A stretch of 64,000 nt of DNA from positions 1-64,000 of the forward strand of contig RHPI01003753.1 in NCBI GenBank assembly GCA_009103225.1. Reading direction: 5' to 3'. A program made the position numbers and the translations under genes. Positions 8,700 through 20,414 of this stretch are shown here, piece after piece. The first letter of the stretch is position 1; every line of letters starts with the position of its first letter. The notes under the pieces are model-generated. The model saw only the letters and a list, made by a program, of their open reading frames with translations. It had not been told where the DNA came from and did no database searches. This DNA comes from Chlorokybus atmophyticus (Eukaryota > Streptophyta > Chlorokybophyceae > Chlorokybales > Chlorokybaceae).

Positions 8700-9882
8700 T
8701 GACACTGTGCCGCCGGTAACTGCGATGGTTGCACAGTTTCTACACTGCTCAAAACAGGTCAGATAAGTTTACAGCTGCCTACCGTTTAGCTTAGTATCTT
8801 AACACTGTCAGTTTAAATGTTTGAACTACAGCATGGTGCAGGTGGCGATTGCAGAGGGGGGGTAGGGTGTGGCCTGATGCGCCCGGCCGCCCCCCCTCCG
8901 CTCCCACGCTGGCACACGGGGGGGCAGCTGTTCTTGTTGTGAGGTAAGCTCAGTTTAAGAGCAGTCGTGCGTGTTTCGAGCTAAGAACCCCTCAACATAA
9001 GAACCGTGAAAGCCCTCAACCAACGTGGTTCTTATATCGAGGGTCAACTGTATTTCCTCCAAAACAGGGAGTTTTACCCAATAGGCTGCGACTTGGCTAG
9101 CGACTGGGCCACAGCCTGAGGCTATCCTCTGTCGCGGATGCGTTGCAATTTGCAACGCGCTTGGGACACGGCCTGCGTGGCGGACTGAAGCGCCGGGGGC
9201 GTCGCTGTACGATGTCAGCAAGCGCGGCCAGGCGGCCCTTGCTAAGCTTAAGCTCGATGTCAGCAAGCGCGGCCCTTGTTAAGCTTGGTAAGCTTAGCTT
9301 ACCGCCTCTTGGCAGCGTCTATGAACTAACGTTACGAACATGCCAGACTGCCGACAGCGTCGTTGTCGTCCGATCCACGGCAGGCCGAAACTGTCAGCAA
9401 AGATAGGCATGAATGTGACGACCCGCCAGCCGCTCGGCGCACGTGCCAGCCTGCACCTCAGATAAAGTCCTGAACGCACCCTTCTTAATGCCCAGAACTC
9501 ATGCATGGCAGGCGTTAAGGTTGTCGGCGGCAACCCATTCTCCTCCTCCTCCTCCTCCTCAACTGCATACATATAAGCTCTAGCAGCGTCAGCAGCGGCC
9601 GGAGCCTCTCTCTCTCTCTCTCTCTCTCTCACACCCTAGGATTAGCACGCAGGCAAGGGGGGAGCACCATGAGGGGTGGCAGGTAAGGCAGACGAGAGAG
9701 AGGGGTTGAGAGTGACATGGTGCTCGCAAATTGTGATGGCGCCTGTTGTCCACCCAGCCGCAATTGACCTTGCACGCATGATGCTTGCTCATGTCAAGCT
9801 CCCTCGCCTTTCTGCTGGCATCACTGCATTTGTGGCCGCAGTGCGTGCATCAGATGGTTTTGCTGCATGGCTGAATGCCTGA
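8700..9882. other. Intergenic, simple repeats only
   Basis: No gene seen. It holds a G/C-rich patch at 8855-8930, two copies of ATGTCAGCAAGCGCGGCC with AAGCTTA-rich spacers at 9210-9300, a (CTC)n tract at 9539-9560 and a (CT)n tract at 9606-9631. Confidence 0.5.
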
Positions 9883-12800
9883 TGGCATCGATATTGCAGA
9901 TGCAGGCCATCTTGGCCGTTGCTTCTGGTGGCATCGTTGCTGGTGTGCAGCTGCACGACAGCAGGGAGACTTGTAGCCGCACAAGCTTTGGAGCCTCCCT
10001 CACCCGCAGATGCACCATCCCTTCCCCCACCGGACAACGCTCCACCTACCATCCCAGCAGGTGTACATGTCATGCTTGATACAAACTACCATGTTCATGG
10101 TCAGCTTACTATGCGTCGCCTTCTTGCATCGAATGAACCATGTTGTTGTGGTTGTGTTGTTGTTGTTCATGTTCATTCTGCTCGTAGACAAGTTATATAT
10201 GTCACTTGTGTGCACACCCTGCCATCCATGGTGAAGCGCTAACACGCATGGCTGGTACCAGAGTCTCCGCCTCCAGTAGCGCCCTCACCTTCCAACCCCA
10301 ACAACGTAGCGCCACCACCACCGTTCCCTTCCGTGTCCGATGTTCCACCACCCCCTCAGGACGCCGCATCTCCACCTGTTGCACCGCCTGTGCCCGATGT
10401 TCCACCACCCCCTCAGGACGCCGCATCTCCACCTGTTGCACCGCCTGTGCCCGATGTTCCACCACCCCCTCAGGACGCCGCATCTCCACCTGTTGCACCG
10501 CCTGTGCCCGATGTTCCACCACCCCCTCAGGACGCCGCATCTCCACCTGTCCCACCGCCTGCTCCCGACTATCCTGGAGAGCCGTTCCCACCACCGTATG
10601 CTCCACCCTTCATAGACCCGACACCGGGCGCACCCGCACCGTATCCAGACACGCCCGCACCCACGAGTGTACCGCCTAATGCCGGCCCACCATTAGCACC
10701 AGGTACAGCCATCAACCAAGATGGGTGTTATTGTGTTGACGTCATTGTCAAACATTGCTTGTAACAACCACATCAGCACGGTGAGAAGTTTGCTCAGCAT
10801 GGCATGTATTAATTTAATGCTATGCAGCACCATCAGCATCGGTTCCGCCATCTCCGCCTTCCGTTGACGCACCCCCACCGCCACCGGTACGTAGATGAAG
10901 GATTTTGTATCAGGAGTCTGTATGTGCATGTAACGCACGATGTCCTCACACAAGTCTAACCAGCATTGTGCGCCCTCAGCCACCCCCGCCAACTGCTAAC
11001 GTCACAGCTCCGGCTCCGGTGGCGAGGGATGTTGTGCCGGGCACAGGTGCAGAAGCGATCCGCATCCATGGCGACAGCATCTCGTTCTCCATCAATTTGC
11101 CGGTTCGCGGGATCTGCAACATCAGCAGCTTTGAGAGCAATCCGGTGGTCGCCATTGAGTCGTCCACAGCCACTGCCGAGGCAGATGGCGCATCGTCGTA
11201 CACTTTGCAGGTCAGTTGTGCGTTGTGGTTGGCATGAAACTTGTAGACTCAGACGAAGACGTGCAATGAGCGTTGTGCGTTGCAGGTGACTCTGCCGTCT
11301 GGAGAAGATGTTGTGGGCATTCAGGTGCCTGTAGGTGCTTGTGTAACAGCGGATGGCACCCAAAGCATTGACGTAGGTCCGATTGTTATCATTAGAGGTA
11401 TATCACCGATCCTTACAGACGTTCATGTGCAAACGCTGCATGCATGCGCAGATGTAATGTTGCAGCTGTTGTTGGCTGATCGCAGATACGCAGCAGCCGG
11501 TTCCCGTCATTTCTACAACCGCTCTTCTGCAGCTGCAGGACACGTCTGTTGGAATGGTCATCAAGTTCAATGAGCCATTGACACAAGACCTGGTGATAGA
11601 GAACATGAACGTAACCGGATCTACCATGTACGTGCCCCACTGCGTCAATCATATTGCTAGGAGAAGCATAGTCGCTCATCACGCATGCGCAACGTGCTCT
11701 GCAGCTCGAAGAAGTTAAGCCGCGTTGACAATGTCACCTATGCGTTGCTTGTTGAGTTGCCGCAAGGCCAAGCACAAGTCCTGTATGCGAGTGTCCCTGA
11801 GGGCGTTGTCACCGACTTGAGTGGATGGCCCAATGTTGCCTCGAATGTGATCACCATCAAGCACGGTGAGAGCAACGCTCGGTCTCAGTCATATCAGCGT
11901 TGAGCTTGATGTTGCTGCTGTTGATGCGCAGAGCCCAACATCACCGCGGCAGCAGCAACCGCGGGTGAGATCTCGTCCAACGGTGTCATCGCCACGGCGG
12001 CAGGCGCCGCGGCCACGAGCATCGCGGTCGGCGTAGCGGTGCCCGCAGCAACCGCTGCCGCCACCGCTGGTGCGACGGCTACCGCAACTGCCACAAGCGG
12101 TGTGGCTGCCAGCGCGGCCGGAGGGGCTGCGCATGGAACCACGTCTACAGGCGCCAACGCACTCCTGGTAACATAGTGCAAGGCAGATGTACAGCTGATG
12201 TATATATGTATGAGCATAGACTGTGCACTGCTTAAGTGTGTATACAATCCTCGTTGATTGCTCAACCAGCTTGTTCGTCTCGCGCAGTACTTGACCTTCC
12301 ACGTCCAGACGTTTGCGGCCATGCACGACATCGCCGCACCGCTGCCGCCGAGGTTTCGCGCCTTTACGCAGAACCTCAGGTGGACCAACTTTCAGGTGGG
12401 CGGTGGCCTGTGGGCTATTGGCGCTGATACAGGTCACTTCGGCAACAACGACAACACGGCAGACAACAACACGACGACCACACGGCGCAGGAGGAGCCGC
12501 CGCTTGCTGGAGCTGACCAATTCCACTACTATGCTGCAACCTGCCGATCAGACCCTCCAGGACATCATGAGCACTGTCCAGGCCAGCTTGTCGCCCAATG
12601 GTGAGGCCGTCGACGAAAGACTGTATCAGCTCTTTGGCAAAGCGCAACAGCAGGGGTGAGGAACAGTGCAACGCACAAGTACTAGAGTGCTCAAGAGCTT
12701 GATGTTTGCTGCTAACACTACAATCTGCTTTCTCATCGTGCGCAGATGGAAACAGTACGCAGAGGTTGCAACGGCGTTTGTTGTCTTCATAGCGGCAGTA

Positions 12801-14561
12801 TTGGTCTTGCACGGTGCCATCTATTTCATCATCAAGCGCGTCTTTGAAAAGAATGTGCCCTTCATCCTTCAGTTTCCGCGGATAGAGATATTCGTGTTGA
12901 CCATCAGCTTGCTGGGCGTCTCGCACGCATCCTCGTCTCTCGTTACAGGTTTGTATCGCCGTTGCTGGCGGTTGATAAAACTATGCACAATCTGACTTCA
13001 TCTGGTGCTGCAGCTCGCACAGCTGGCAACGTGATTGTTGGGCTCTGCACACTCATCATCTTCCCGCTTGCGTTTGCACTCTTCTCCACACACTGGGTGT
13101 ACAAAAATGTTCTGAAGGTACCTCGTTGATTGTTGCAGTTGATGCATATAGAATCACGCACACTTTACACCTTGGGGTGCGCATCTGCGGATACTGATAG
13201 AATTGCGCTTATCGTCATCTGCTTTCATTTGTAGCGGCCTATCGTGCGCTTTGTGGTCGAAAAGAAGGTCAGCGAGCCGCGAGGCTGCGGGCTGTGCAGC
13301 AAGCCGCAAGGCAAATGGGAAACAATCAGAGCAAACGTGGAAAGCAGTAGCACGGCGTCGTCCACGTCGGGACAAGTGAAAAACAGCACGGATCAGTGGG
13401 GATTGTACTTTGAGGTAAGGCATGCTTGAGCATTATGTGCAGCTGTACGACATATTGACAGTCGCTGGCAAGCAACCCTGATTGTAATACACAGGACTTT
13501 AGAGGGCCCGAGACCCGTTCCAGCACACCTGCATTGTCTTCTGGTGAGAAAGAGCTGTTAGTGACGCAGCCGGAGCAAGACCATGCTAGCCGATGCGCTG
13601 CCATGCGCGTGTTTTACCTCGTGCTGACTATCTGGCTGCGGGTACGTTCAACACGCATGTTGAAGGGAAGAATTGCAACAAATGCCGTCGTGTCCTCAGT
13701 CAAACTAAGCAGTTGCTTCTGCTGTTGTTGTTGATGCGTGCACTGGCAGGTCGTAATCGGGACAGTTGTTGGAGGGTACAGTCGCCACAAGTTGGTCAAG
13801 AACAATGTTGAGGTACATATGATGCTGTGCCAGCGGCAGTGTGCACGAATCTGGCAAGTTGTATGCGTGCCTAGAATGGTGCGCAATGCGCTGTCAAGGC
13901 GACGACTTGCATTCAAGTTGAGCCAAGTTAGCATGCACATCGAAGCTTACTCAAAACTCTTCGGCAGGTGGGCCTGCTGGCAGCCGTGAGTGTGTTTCAA
14001 GCCCTCTTTGTCGTCTGTTTGCGGGTGAGTGTATGGCTGGACTACTGTTTAAGCTGAATGCTGGCTACTTGCAAACCAGTGTTTGCCTGCAGCCGTTTGT
14101 GGACCATGTCATGGAAGTGTGCGAACTCGTGTCCGTGCTGTGCGAGCTGGGCGCCTACGTCTGCATCTTCCTCGTTGCGTACGCGGACTCGCTTGCGCTC
14201 GATGTTGATCGCCTGGATCGCTGCTTGGTGGTGATGGCTATGTCCGGCATCATATCCCAGCTGCTCAACCAGTATGTCAGTCATCTTGGCTTGCTTGCTT
14301 AGCGGTATAACTTGTGATCACACGGCAATGTCACCTTGTCTGCCCAGATACTGGAGTCTGTACAAGACGGGGCGAGGGGCAGCGGGGTTGGTATGGCACA
14401 AAATCAAAAGCTATCTAGCTGGCCAGCACGCTTCTAAGCCGGAGGTGTTGGCGGAGAAAGACGACGACATTCCAACTGACAACCCGCGGGATGTGATCCA
14501 CATCAGCTTGTCCTGCCCGTCAGACGGCATTGCTACCGAGAGCGCATCGCACAACAAGTAG
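9883..14561 (+). CDS. TRP-like multi-pass membrane protein with Pro-rich and Ig-like ectodomain
   Basis: Splice phases agree across 18 exons: to 10060; 10262-10702; 10828-10886; 10980-11210; 11286-11397; 11486-11627; 11705-11865; 11932-12167; 12270-12655; 12746-12948; 13014-13117; 13235-13414; 13495-13641; 13750-13812; 13968-14024; 14093-14271; 14348-14561 (the first coding exon is probably split further). The product is at least about 1,018 residues. It has a signal-like helix (LLLVASLLVCS), four 19-residue repeats (DVPPPPQDAASPPVAPPVP), a beta-sandwich region (VIKFNEPLTQ ... SGWPNVASN), an Ala/Thr/Gly-rich segment, and LRWTNFQVG followed by six or more hydrophobic helices and an acidic tail. 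The Ala-rich stretch plus FRAF..LRW.NF before the helices is typical of algal and fungal TRP/FLC-like proteins. The start codon is unresolved. Confidence 0.75.
10339..10566 (+). repeat. Four 57-bp coding repeats
   Basis: Units begin at 10339, 10396, 10453 and 10510 (GATGTTCCACCACCCCCTC). Each encodes 19 residues of the Pro-rich linker. Units are nearly identical at DNA level, which points to recent unit expansion inside the exon. Confidence 0.95.
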
Positions 14562-14875
14562 ACAGACCGAGTGGCCTGAGGACCTTTACAGTGGTCACGT
14601 TTACGAGCACATACTATAGTTTGTAAAGTGGAGACAAGACAAGACGGGCCGAGGGGCAGCGGGGTTGGTATGGCACAAAATCAAAAGCTATCTAGCTGGC
14701 CAGCACGCTTCTAAGCCGGAGGTGTTGGCGGAGAAAGACGACGACATTCCAACTGACAACCCGCGGGATGTGATGCACATCAGCTTGTCCAGCCCGTCAG
14801 ACGGCATTGCTACCGAGAGCGCATCGCACAACAAGTAGACAGACCGAGGGGCCTGAGGACCTTTCCAGTGCTCAC
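14362..14875 (+). repeat. 277-bp tandem duplication of the terminal exon
   Basis: The segment from ACAAGACGGG at 14362 through the stop codon and 3' flank (ending near 14592) repeats from 14639 to about 14870, with only a few substitutions. The second copy keeps an intact frame and the same stop but lies beyond the first stop, so it is either 3' UTR or an alternative last exon. The duplicate lacks the upstream splice acceptor CCCAG found before the first copy. Confidence 0.92.
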
Positions 14876-16225
14876 GCATTTCGTGACACAAGTTTTATAT
14901 GCTATGAAGTTGCATGCCTGTTGTGCAAGGTTGGGTATTTATTAAGCTGCCTGGGTGGGAGCTGTCGAAGTTTGGCAATACTTACAGCTCTAGTCATCTT
15001 GAATTTACCAAGTCTTGTACCCACACCTTGTTACTCAGATACAAAGATCTGTGCCAGACTTAATGGAATGTACACATGATGCAACCATTGCGAATAATCT
15101 TCTTTCAGTCAAGATGATAGTCAGAACATCTGTGTCACTATATAGACATCTGTACACACTTGAAATGATCCACACGTGCTGTGCCTTGCTGTGGTGGTGG
15201 TGCTTGAGATTGCGGCTTGCATCTCCACTTGTGCAAGCTCATGTGCAGTCAATGTTGCATGACTACTGTGATGGTGCTGTGTTGTACACATTGTACATCA
15301 CGTGTGTAGCATTTCAATGGAAAATCCTCACCATCGTGAACACGTCCCTCCAGACGTCGCAGGCTATGGGTACAGCAGGAGACTCAGCGCGCGTGGCGTA
15401 GGCGAACGGCCACCGCGACATCGACGAAACCAACACCGACACCCACAACACCAACTCCTCCATCCACAGCAGCATCCAGCCATGCCTCCCCACTCACCCC
15501 ACCTCCTCCTCCCTTTCCTCCTCCCTTTCCTCTCCCCCCTCCCCGGCGCAAGTGCTGTCCAGTTCCAGCGCGAGCGTGTCCGCGTGGCTAGCGCAATACC
15601 TCGCGGACGGAGATACGACAACAGCACTGGGAGTCGCCAATCTCAACCTCACCAGCGACCCGACACTGGGGACGCAGGTGGGGGAGGGTGTGTGTGTGAG
15701 GCAGCAGTCTTGGAGAAATGGCAACAGCATCGGGCAGCCACGCTGTGTTGCATAACAGAAGGTGCTGGTCACCAGTAATCCGGTGAAAAGCATCCGCCAA
15801 GTTCAGTCTCTCATCAGTTTGCGTTGCGGCATCCTGCGTGCTAGTGCGCAAGGCCCCCTGCATGCCAGCTGGGCGCACTGCGAAGCGGCTACTACTTGCG
15901 CGCATGCTCTGCTTATCGTAACTACAAGCAACATACGTAGACTCACTATAGCTTGTGCTGCTCAAGCAACATAGGTAGACTCGTTGCACCATTAATGATG
16001 CACCATGAGTAACTGCAGCGGCACACACGGCATGATGGCATGGTGACCTTGTTGGAAACATGCCTAGGTGCCAGGTACATGGCTGCAGCATGCACACCCG
16101 TCGACCTGAGTATCTTCTTGCAGGTGTGGAACCCCGAGAGTACAAACAACTGCATGCACGGCCACAACCACAACCACAACAGCAGTGTGCACTCCCCCCA
16201 TTCAGACAGTTGAACATGCATGACC
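14876..16225 (+). other. Region with possible exons of an unresolved plus-strand gene
   Basis: A Ser/Pro-rich open segment around 15440-15680 (SSSSASVSAWLAQYLADG, then TTALGVANLNLTSD) ends at a good donor (GGGACGCAG|GTGGGG, 15679). It can join an exon after TTGCATAACAG at 15760 (KVLVTSNPVKSIRQ). This resembles the Ser-rich linker of a surface protein, possibly related to the TRP-like or PKD-like genes on either side. No start or end was found, and the rest of the stretch holds nothing recognisable. Confidence 0.3.
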
Positions 16226-16358
16226 ATGCAGGCTTGAGCATGCATGTTCAGCATGTATAACTACCCTTATACATGCACCTACTACAACATACATGCAGGC
16301 ATGAGCATGCATGTTCAGCATGTATAACTACCCTTATACATGCACCTACTACAACATA
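16226..16358. repeat. 67-bp direct repeat, two copies
   Basis: CATGCAGGC(T/A)TGAGCATGC and the following GTTCAGCATGTATAACTACCC occur at 16225 and again at 16292, in direct contact. Confidence 0.9.
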
Positions 16359-16689
16359 CATGCAGCATGCTCACCGTTCGACCTGAGTATCTTGCAGGGG
16401 CTGAACAACAAGATGACCAACCCCCACTTGCACAACAACAACACCACGACCAACACTCATGAGCGCCACTTGTGCAAGCATGCCTGCAGTAGCACGCCCA
16501 GCCTGCAAGGAGTGTCCATGTGACAGCCTTCCACATCTCAATGTGACAGCCTTCCACATGCATCTCACAGGTTGTGTCCATTCGATAGCTGTCAAGTGGA
16601 CTGACATCTGCATGCAAACCCCTAGTCACTCCACCTTGTCAATACACCTGGTAGACACCTTGACAACATTGATGTCTTGAAGGGATACC

Positions 16690-17500
16690 TAAAAGTAACA
16701 ACATTAATCCTAATAGTCTCCCTAAGAGATTACATGAGTGTCATTACACTATCAGTTGATAATAGTTACTATAAGTGATCCTTATTGTCTCCTTGACAAG
16801 GATGGGTCATGTACATTAAGCATGTATACCCCTTGTGGGTGACGAGATTACTTGAGTGTCATTACACTGTTAGCTGATAATATTGTTACTATAGGTGATC
16901 CTTATTGTCTCCTTGACTAGGATGGGGTCATGTTTACTAAGCATATGTAGACATTGTGGGTGAGGAGATTACATGAGTGTCACTAAACTATTAGTTAATA
17001 GTATTGTTACTATAAGTGAACCTTATTGTCTCCTTGACAATGATGGGTCATGTACATTAAGCATGTATACCCCTTGTAGGTGAGGAGATTACTTGAGTGT
17101 CATTACACTATCAATTGATACTCTTGTTATTACAAGTGCTCCTTATTGTCTCCTTGACAAGGATGTGTCATGTACACTAAGCATGTATACCCCTTGTGGG
17201 TGAGTAGATTACTTGAGTGTCATTAAACTAGCAATGAATAATATTGTTACTATAAGTGATCTTGATTGTCTCCTTAACAAGGATGTGTCATGTACACTAA
17301 GCATGTATAGACATTATAGGTGAGAAGATTACTCGAGTGTCATCATACTATCAATTAATAATCTTGTTACTATCAGTGATCTTTATTGTCTCCTTGACCA
17401 GGATGGGTCATGTACACTAAGCATATAAACTACTTGTGGGTGAGGAGATTACTTGACTAAGGATAAGTAGCTGACAAATTAGGAAAAATACTTAGTGTCT
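16690..17500. repeat. 120-bp AT-rich minisatellite, about six copies
   Basis: GTCTCCTTGAC recurs at 16787, 16907, 17028, 17148, 17268 and 17388, so the period is 120-121 bp. Degenerate edge copies lie near 16716 and 17496. Each unit also has GGATG(G/T)GTCATGTAC and GAGATTACTTGAGTGTCATTA. Copies differ by scattered substitutions, so this array is older than the 1064-bp one. Confidence 0.95.
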
Positions 17501-18010
17501 CCGTAATAAGGATGTGTCAATTACCACATGCATGTACACACCTAATTTATGAGGTGACTAAGGGAGTGTCGCGGGGGTGCAATGATGCCCAGTGGTGGTG
17601 GAGATTGCTGCAGTTTCAGTCTGAAGCAATGAAGTTACACAAGCATTCATGTGTAACTGTGCCTCGTGTACCATGTTCCATGTGGTGTCCTTGCGGAAGT
17701 GCGTATGTAGATTGATTGAGCTGTCGTGCTGGGCCCTTGCGTATTGCTTATGTGCGCAGGCCGCCAAATATCTGCACGAGTGGAACCCACAGTGCTCCAA
17801 AAAGAGTTGTACAACACAACACTTGCACACAACACTACTTTACCAACATCGCTGCTGACTGCATGCATGCGGACCGCCCATAGTGTAACGCGGGGCGCTA
17901 CACTATGGACTACACCCATGCTACATGCTTACTATGCAGTCGTTGTGTCAAAGATTATGTACAGGGTTACATGGCAGCTGACTGGCTTACTTGCTATCAC
18001 TTGCCATAGC

Positions 18011-18661
18011 TCACTGACCGCGCCCACGACTACCGCGGCTCCTCCTCCTCTCATGTGCCATCCTGGAACGTACCTCAGCCAGTTGGGTGTTGAGTGCGCA
18101 CAGGGCTTCTTTCTGATCCTCAACTTCATACTGGAGGCGCTGAGCCTGCATGGCACAAGATTCAGTGTTGTGCCTCAGGTAACACTGATGCTTGTGCCTA
18201 TGCATGTGCTCATGCATGCATGTGCCCATGCATCCGTCCGTGATAGGTGAGCTTGCCTGTAGCCGATGTGCGGCCGCTTCCAGATCAGTTCCTAGATGTG
18301 CCAAATCCCGCTGACAATTCACCTCGCGAGCACGAGCAGTAGACACACCCTCACTATGTTGATAAGGCGAGTTAGGGCGCATTTCTCGAAGCCGTTCATG
18401 TACCCGCAGGCGTTTTCGTAACTCGCTCAGCTGCACCTCCAGAGTCTCCAGCTGCAAGAGCAATGGTGACATGCATGTGTTGTGTAGTGCAGCATGCATT
18501 GGTCTGCAAGCATAACTTGTCTGTGGCTCTGCGCTCACCTTCTCCTTAACCTTGGTCACCTCTATGTGCGTTATGAACTCCTCGTATTTTGTGTCCGTGT
18601 AGTGTTCTAGGGGTGAGCCTGGCACGATGTTGCGCCTGACATTGCCCCTGCCGGCGGCCAT
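18011..18661 (-). CDS. Coiled-coil hypothetical protein (150 aa, three exons)
   Basis: Exons 18661-18539, 18451-18257 and 18145-18011 are all joined in phase 0. The first intron is GT-AG (87 bp). The second (18256-18146, 111 bp) starts GCAAGC, a GC-AG intron with a consensus context CAG|GCAAG. The protein begins MAAGRGNVRRNIVPGSPLEH. It continues with heptad-rich helices (LETLEVQLSELRKRLRVHER and HRLQAQRLQYEVEDQKEAL) and ends in an Arg/Ser-rich tail. No family is recognised. The length and coiled coil suggest a small cytoskeletal or centrosomal factor, which is inference only. A plus-strand open frame overlaps the 3' part but has no matching splice sites. Confidence 0.6.
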   Translation of the reverse strand: MAAGRGNVRRNIVPGSPLEHYTDTKYEEFITHIEVTKVKEKVSAEPQTSYACRPMHAALHNTCMSPLLLQLETLEVQLSELRKRLRVHERLREMRPNSPYQHSEGVSTARAREVNCQRDLAHLGTDLEAAAHRLQASSPITDGCMGTCMHEHMHRHKHQCYLRHNTESCAMQAQRLQYEVEDQKEALCALNTQLAEVRSRMAHERRRSRGSRGRGQ

Positions 18662-18928
18662 CCTCACACCTATTGGCAAAGCACAATTGCCACGTCACAT
18701 TTTTACGACCCAGTTGACCACAGAGTGCAAGCAAGATGAGGACCGATGCGTGGGCTCTGCCTCTACATGCACATGCATACAAGTGTGTACACACAAGGCA
18801 TGTGCCTTGTATGCCTTGTGGGGCTTGTATTGCGTGCCTGTGGCATGCTTGTGTTATGCTTGCGTGCGTAGTAAAATGAAAAGTGGCATGCCAAGAAGTT
18901 AATGGATGCCATCGCCTAGGACAACATC

Positions 18929-20391
18929 ATGCACCAAGTGTCACCGAACCAAGTCTTACAAGCACACCTGACGGTCACCGGCGTCGACCACGACGCCCTC
19001 GCTGCCGCTCACAAGGATCAGGCTGCAATTAGCAGCATCGCCCACACTTTCGCTAATACACGCTGGTGTTGCGTAACGGAGACTTTCGAATATGCAAAAC
19101 CGCGGTCAAATACATGTCGCAGCAACAGCTTGCCTTCTTATCTCCTTTACCAAGATGGGTCAAGTACAATAAGAGATGGGAGCCCAATAGAGTTATGGAG
19201 CATAAGCAGCATCGCGACAATTCCCGCAAAAACACGCTGCTGTTGCGTAACTGTGCATTTTAATTACACAAAAAAACGCGATCGGATACATGTTGCCGCA
19301 AATGCATGCTCTGTGTGTATGGGTGTCGGCGGCGGTGGTGTCAATATTATGTGTCGTGAATCGCATGCACTACGGTGATGGATCCACTCCTCCAGCATCT
19401 GCTGTTAAAGTCTTATGCTTAATGGGAATGCCGATTCTGCTACAAGGTTATTAGAGCCTAAAAAACAACCAGTTTTGTACTGCACTATAGATCCATGAGT
19501 TGTACGAAGATGAGGCGTGCTTGGGGTGTGTTCAGTGATGTGGTTGCACTAAAGCACGAGACGAGAGCCCAATACGACCAGCACTGGCAGGTATGTCGTG
19601 AGCCTGCCACTCCACCATCCATGCATTGACAGCACACAACACAGCTGCATCCACACCGCTAGTGGATTTGCGAGGTACCAAACATACACGCTCAGCTGCG
19701 GTAACGCAGCGATCTGCAATGTGTGTGTGTTGTGTTGTTGCAACCACACCACGTGCAGGTGCCACAACAAATTGCTCATTTGTTGCTTTGGTAACACACA
19801 CACACGACTTGGACACATGGCAGTAGTTAGCAAGCCCTGTGACTGGCATCGCCTGCAGGACAGCGAGTTCCTGGTGAGTATGTTGTCTTTGCTAACTTGG
19901 CTCAACCGAAAAGTGTTACATGCTCTGGTGTCAAAGTGTTACATGCTATAGTGAAGACGTCTGCGTTCAACTGGTCAGCACACACACTGCATAATGGCGC
20001 TCCAAGGGACCCCCCGCGCAAGTCGAATGCGCGTTAGGAACAACCGTTGAAGATGAGCTCAGACAACTTGCTGATGAAACCACACTGGCCGCAATCGCTC
20101 GAGCATTGCGCACGCATGACGAGGCCGCACATGTCTCCGCCAAGCGCAGCATGTGCGATACCCACGAGGCACCGACTCTATCAAATGCACCTCGTGTGTC
20201 TGGTGAACACGAGCATGCAGCAAGCCCTGCATTGGCAGCACAACAGAGCTGCCATAACACAGCCTCTGCCCATGGCAGTGGCAGAGCGTCCGCACCACTT
20301 CCCGCGAGGGCAGCGCAGTGCAGGCACACGGCTGCGCAGATCGCCCGCGCATGCGCATACAACGCAGGCTGTGCCGTTGCTGTGCGTTGAG
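18929..20391 (+). CDS. Possible multi-exon gene, fragments only
   Basis: Candidate exons are a frame from ATG 18929 (HQVSPNQVLQAHLTVTGVDH), an exon ending WGVFSDVVALKHETRAQYDQ-HWQ at donor CAG|GTATGT (19590), a tiny exon DSEFL with donor GTGAGT near 19872, and a final frame at 20025-20390 (GTTVEDELRQLADETTLAAI, then Ala/His-rich) ending in a stop. Splice sites look plausible but I could not prove continuity. Segments around 19030 and 19200 are imperfect copies of each other (AGCAGCATCGC...AACACGCTG). No family is recognised. Confidence 0.25.
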
Positions 20392-20414
20392 GCATACCAT
20401 CACGCGGCTTGACG

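Noticed and set aside
10000-10245. Overlapping small hydrophobic frames
   Set aside because: They lie in the first resolved intron of the TRP-like gene.
11889-12926. 345-codon minus-strand open frame
   Set aside because: It lies antisense to four spliced exons of the TRP-like gene whose phases agree, and its protein is low-complexity (Arg/Cys/Gly) without motifs.
19532-19905. Two overlapping minus-strand frames of about 105-118 codons
   Set aside because: A plus-strand exon ending at a consensus donor (19590) overlaps them and they have no motifs.
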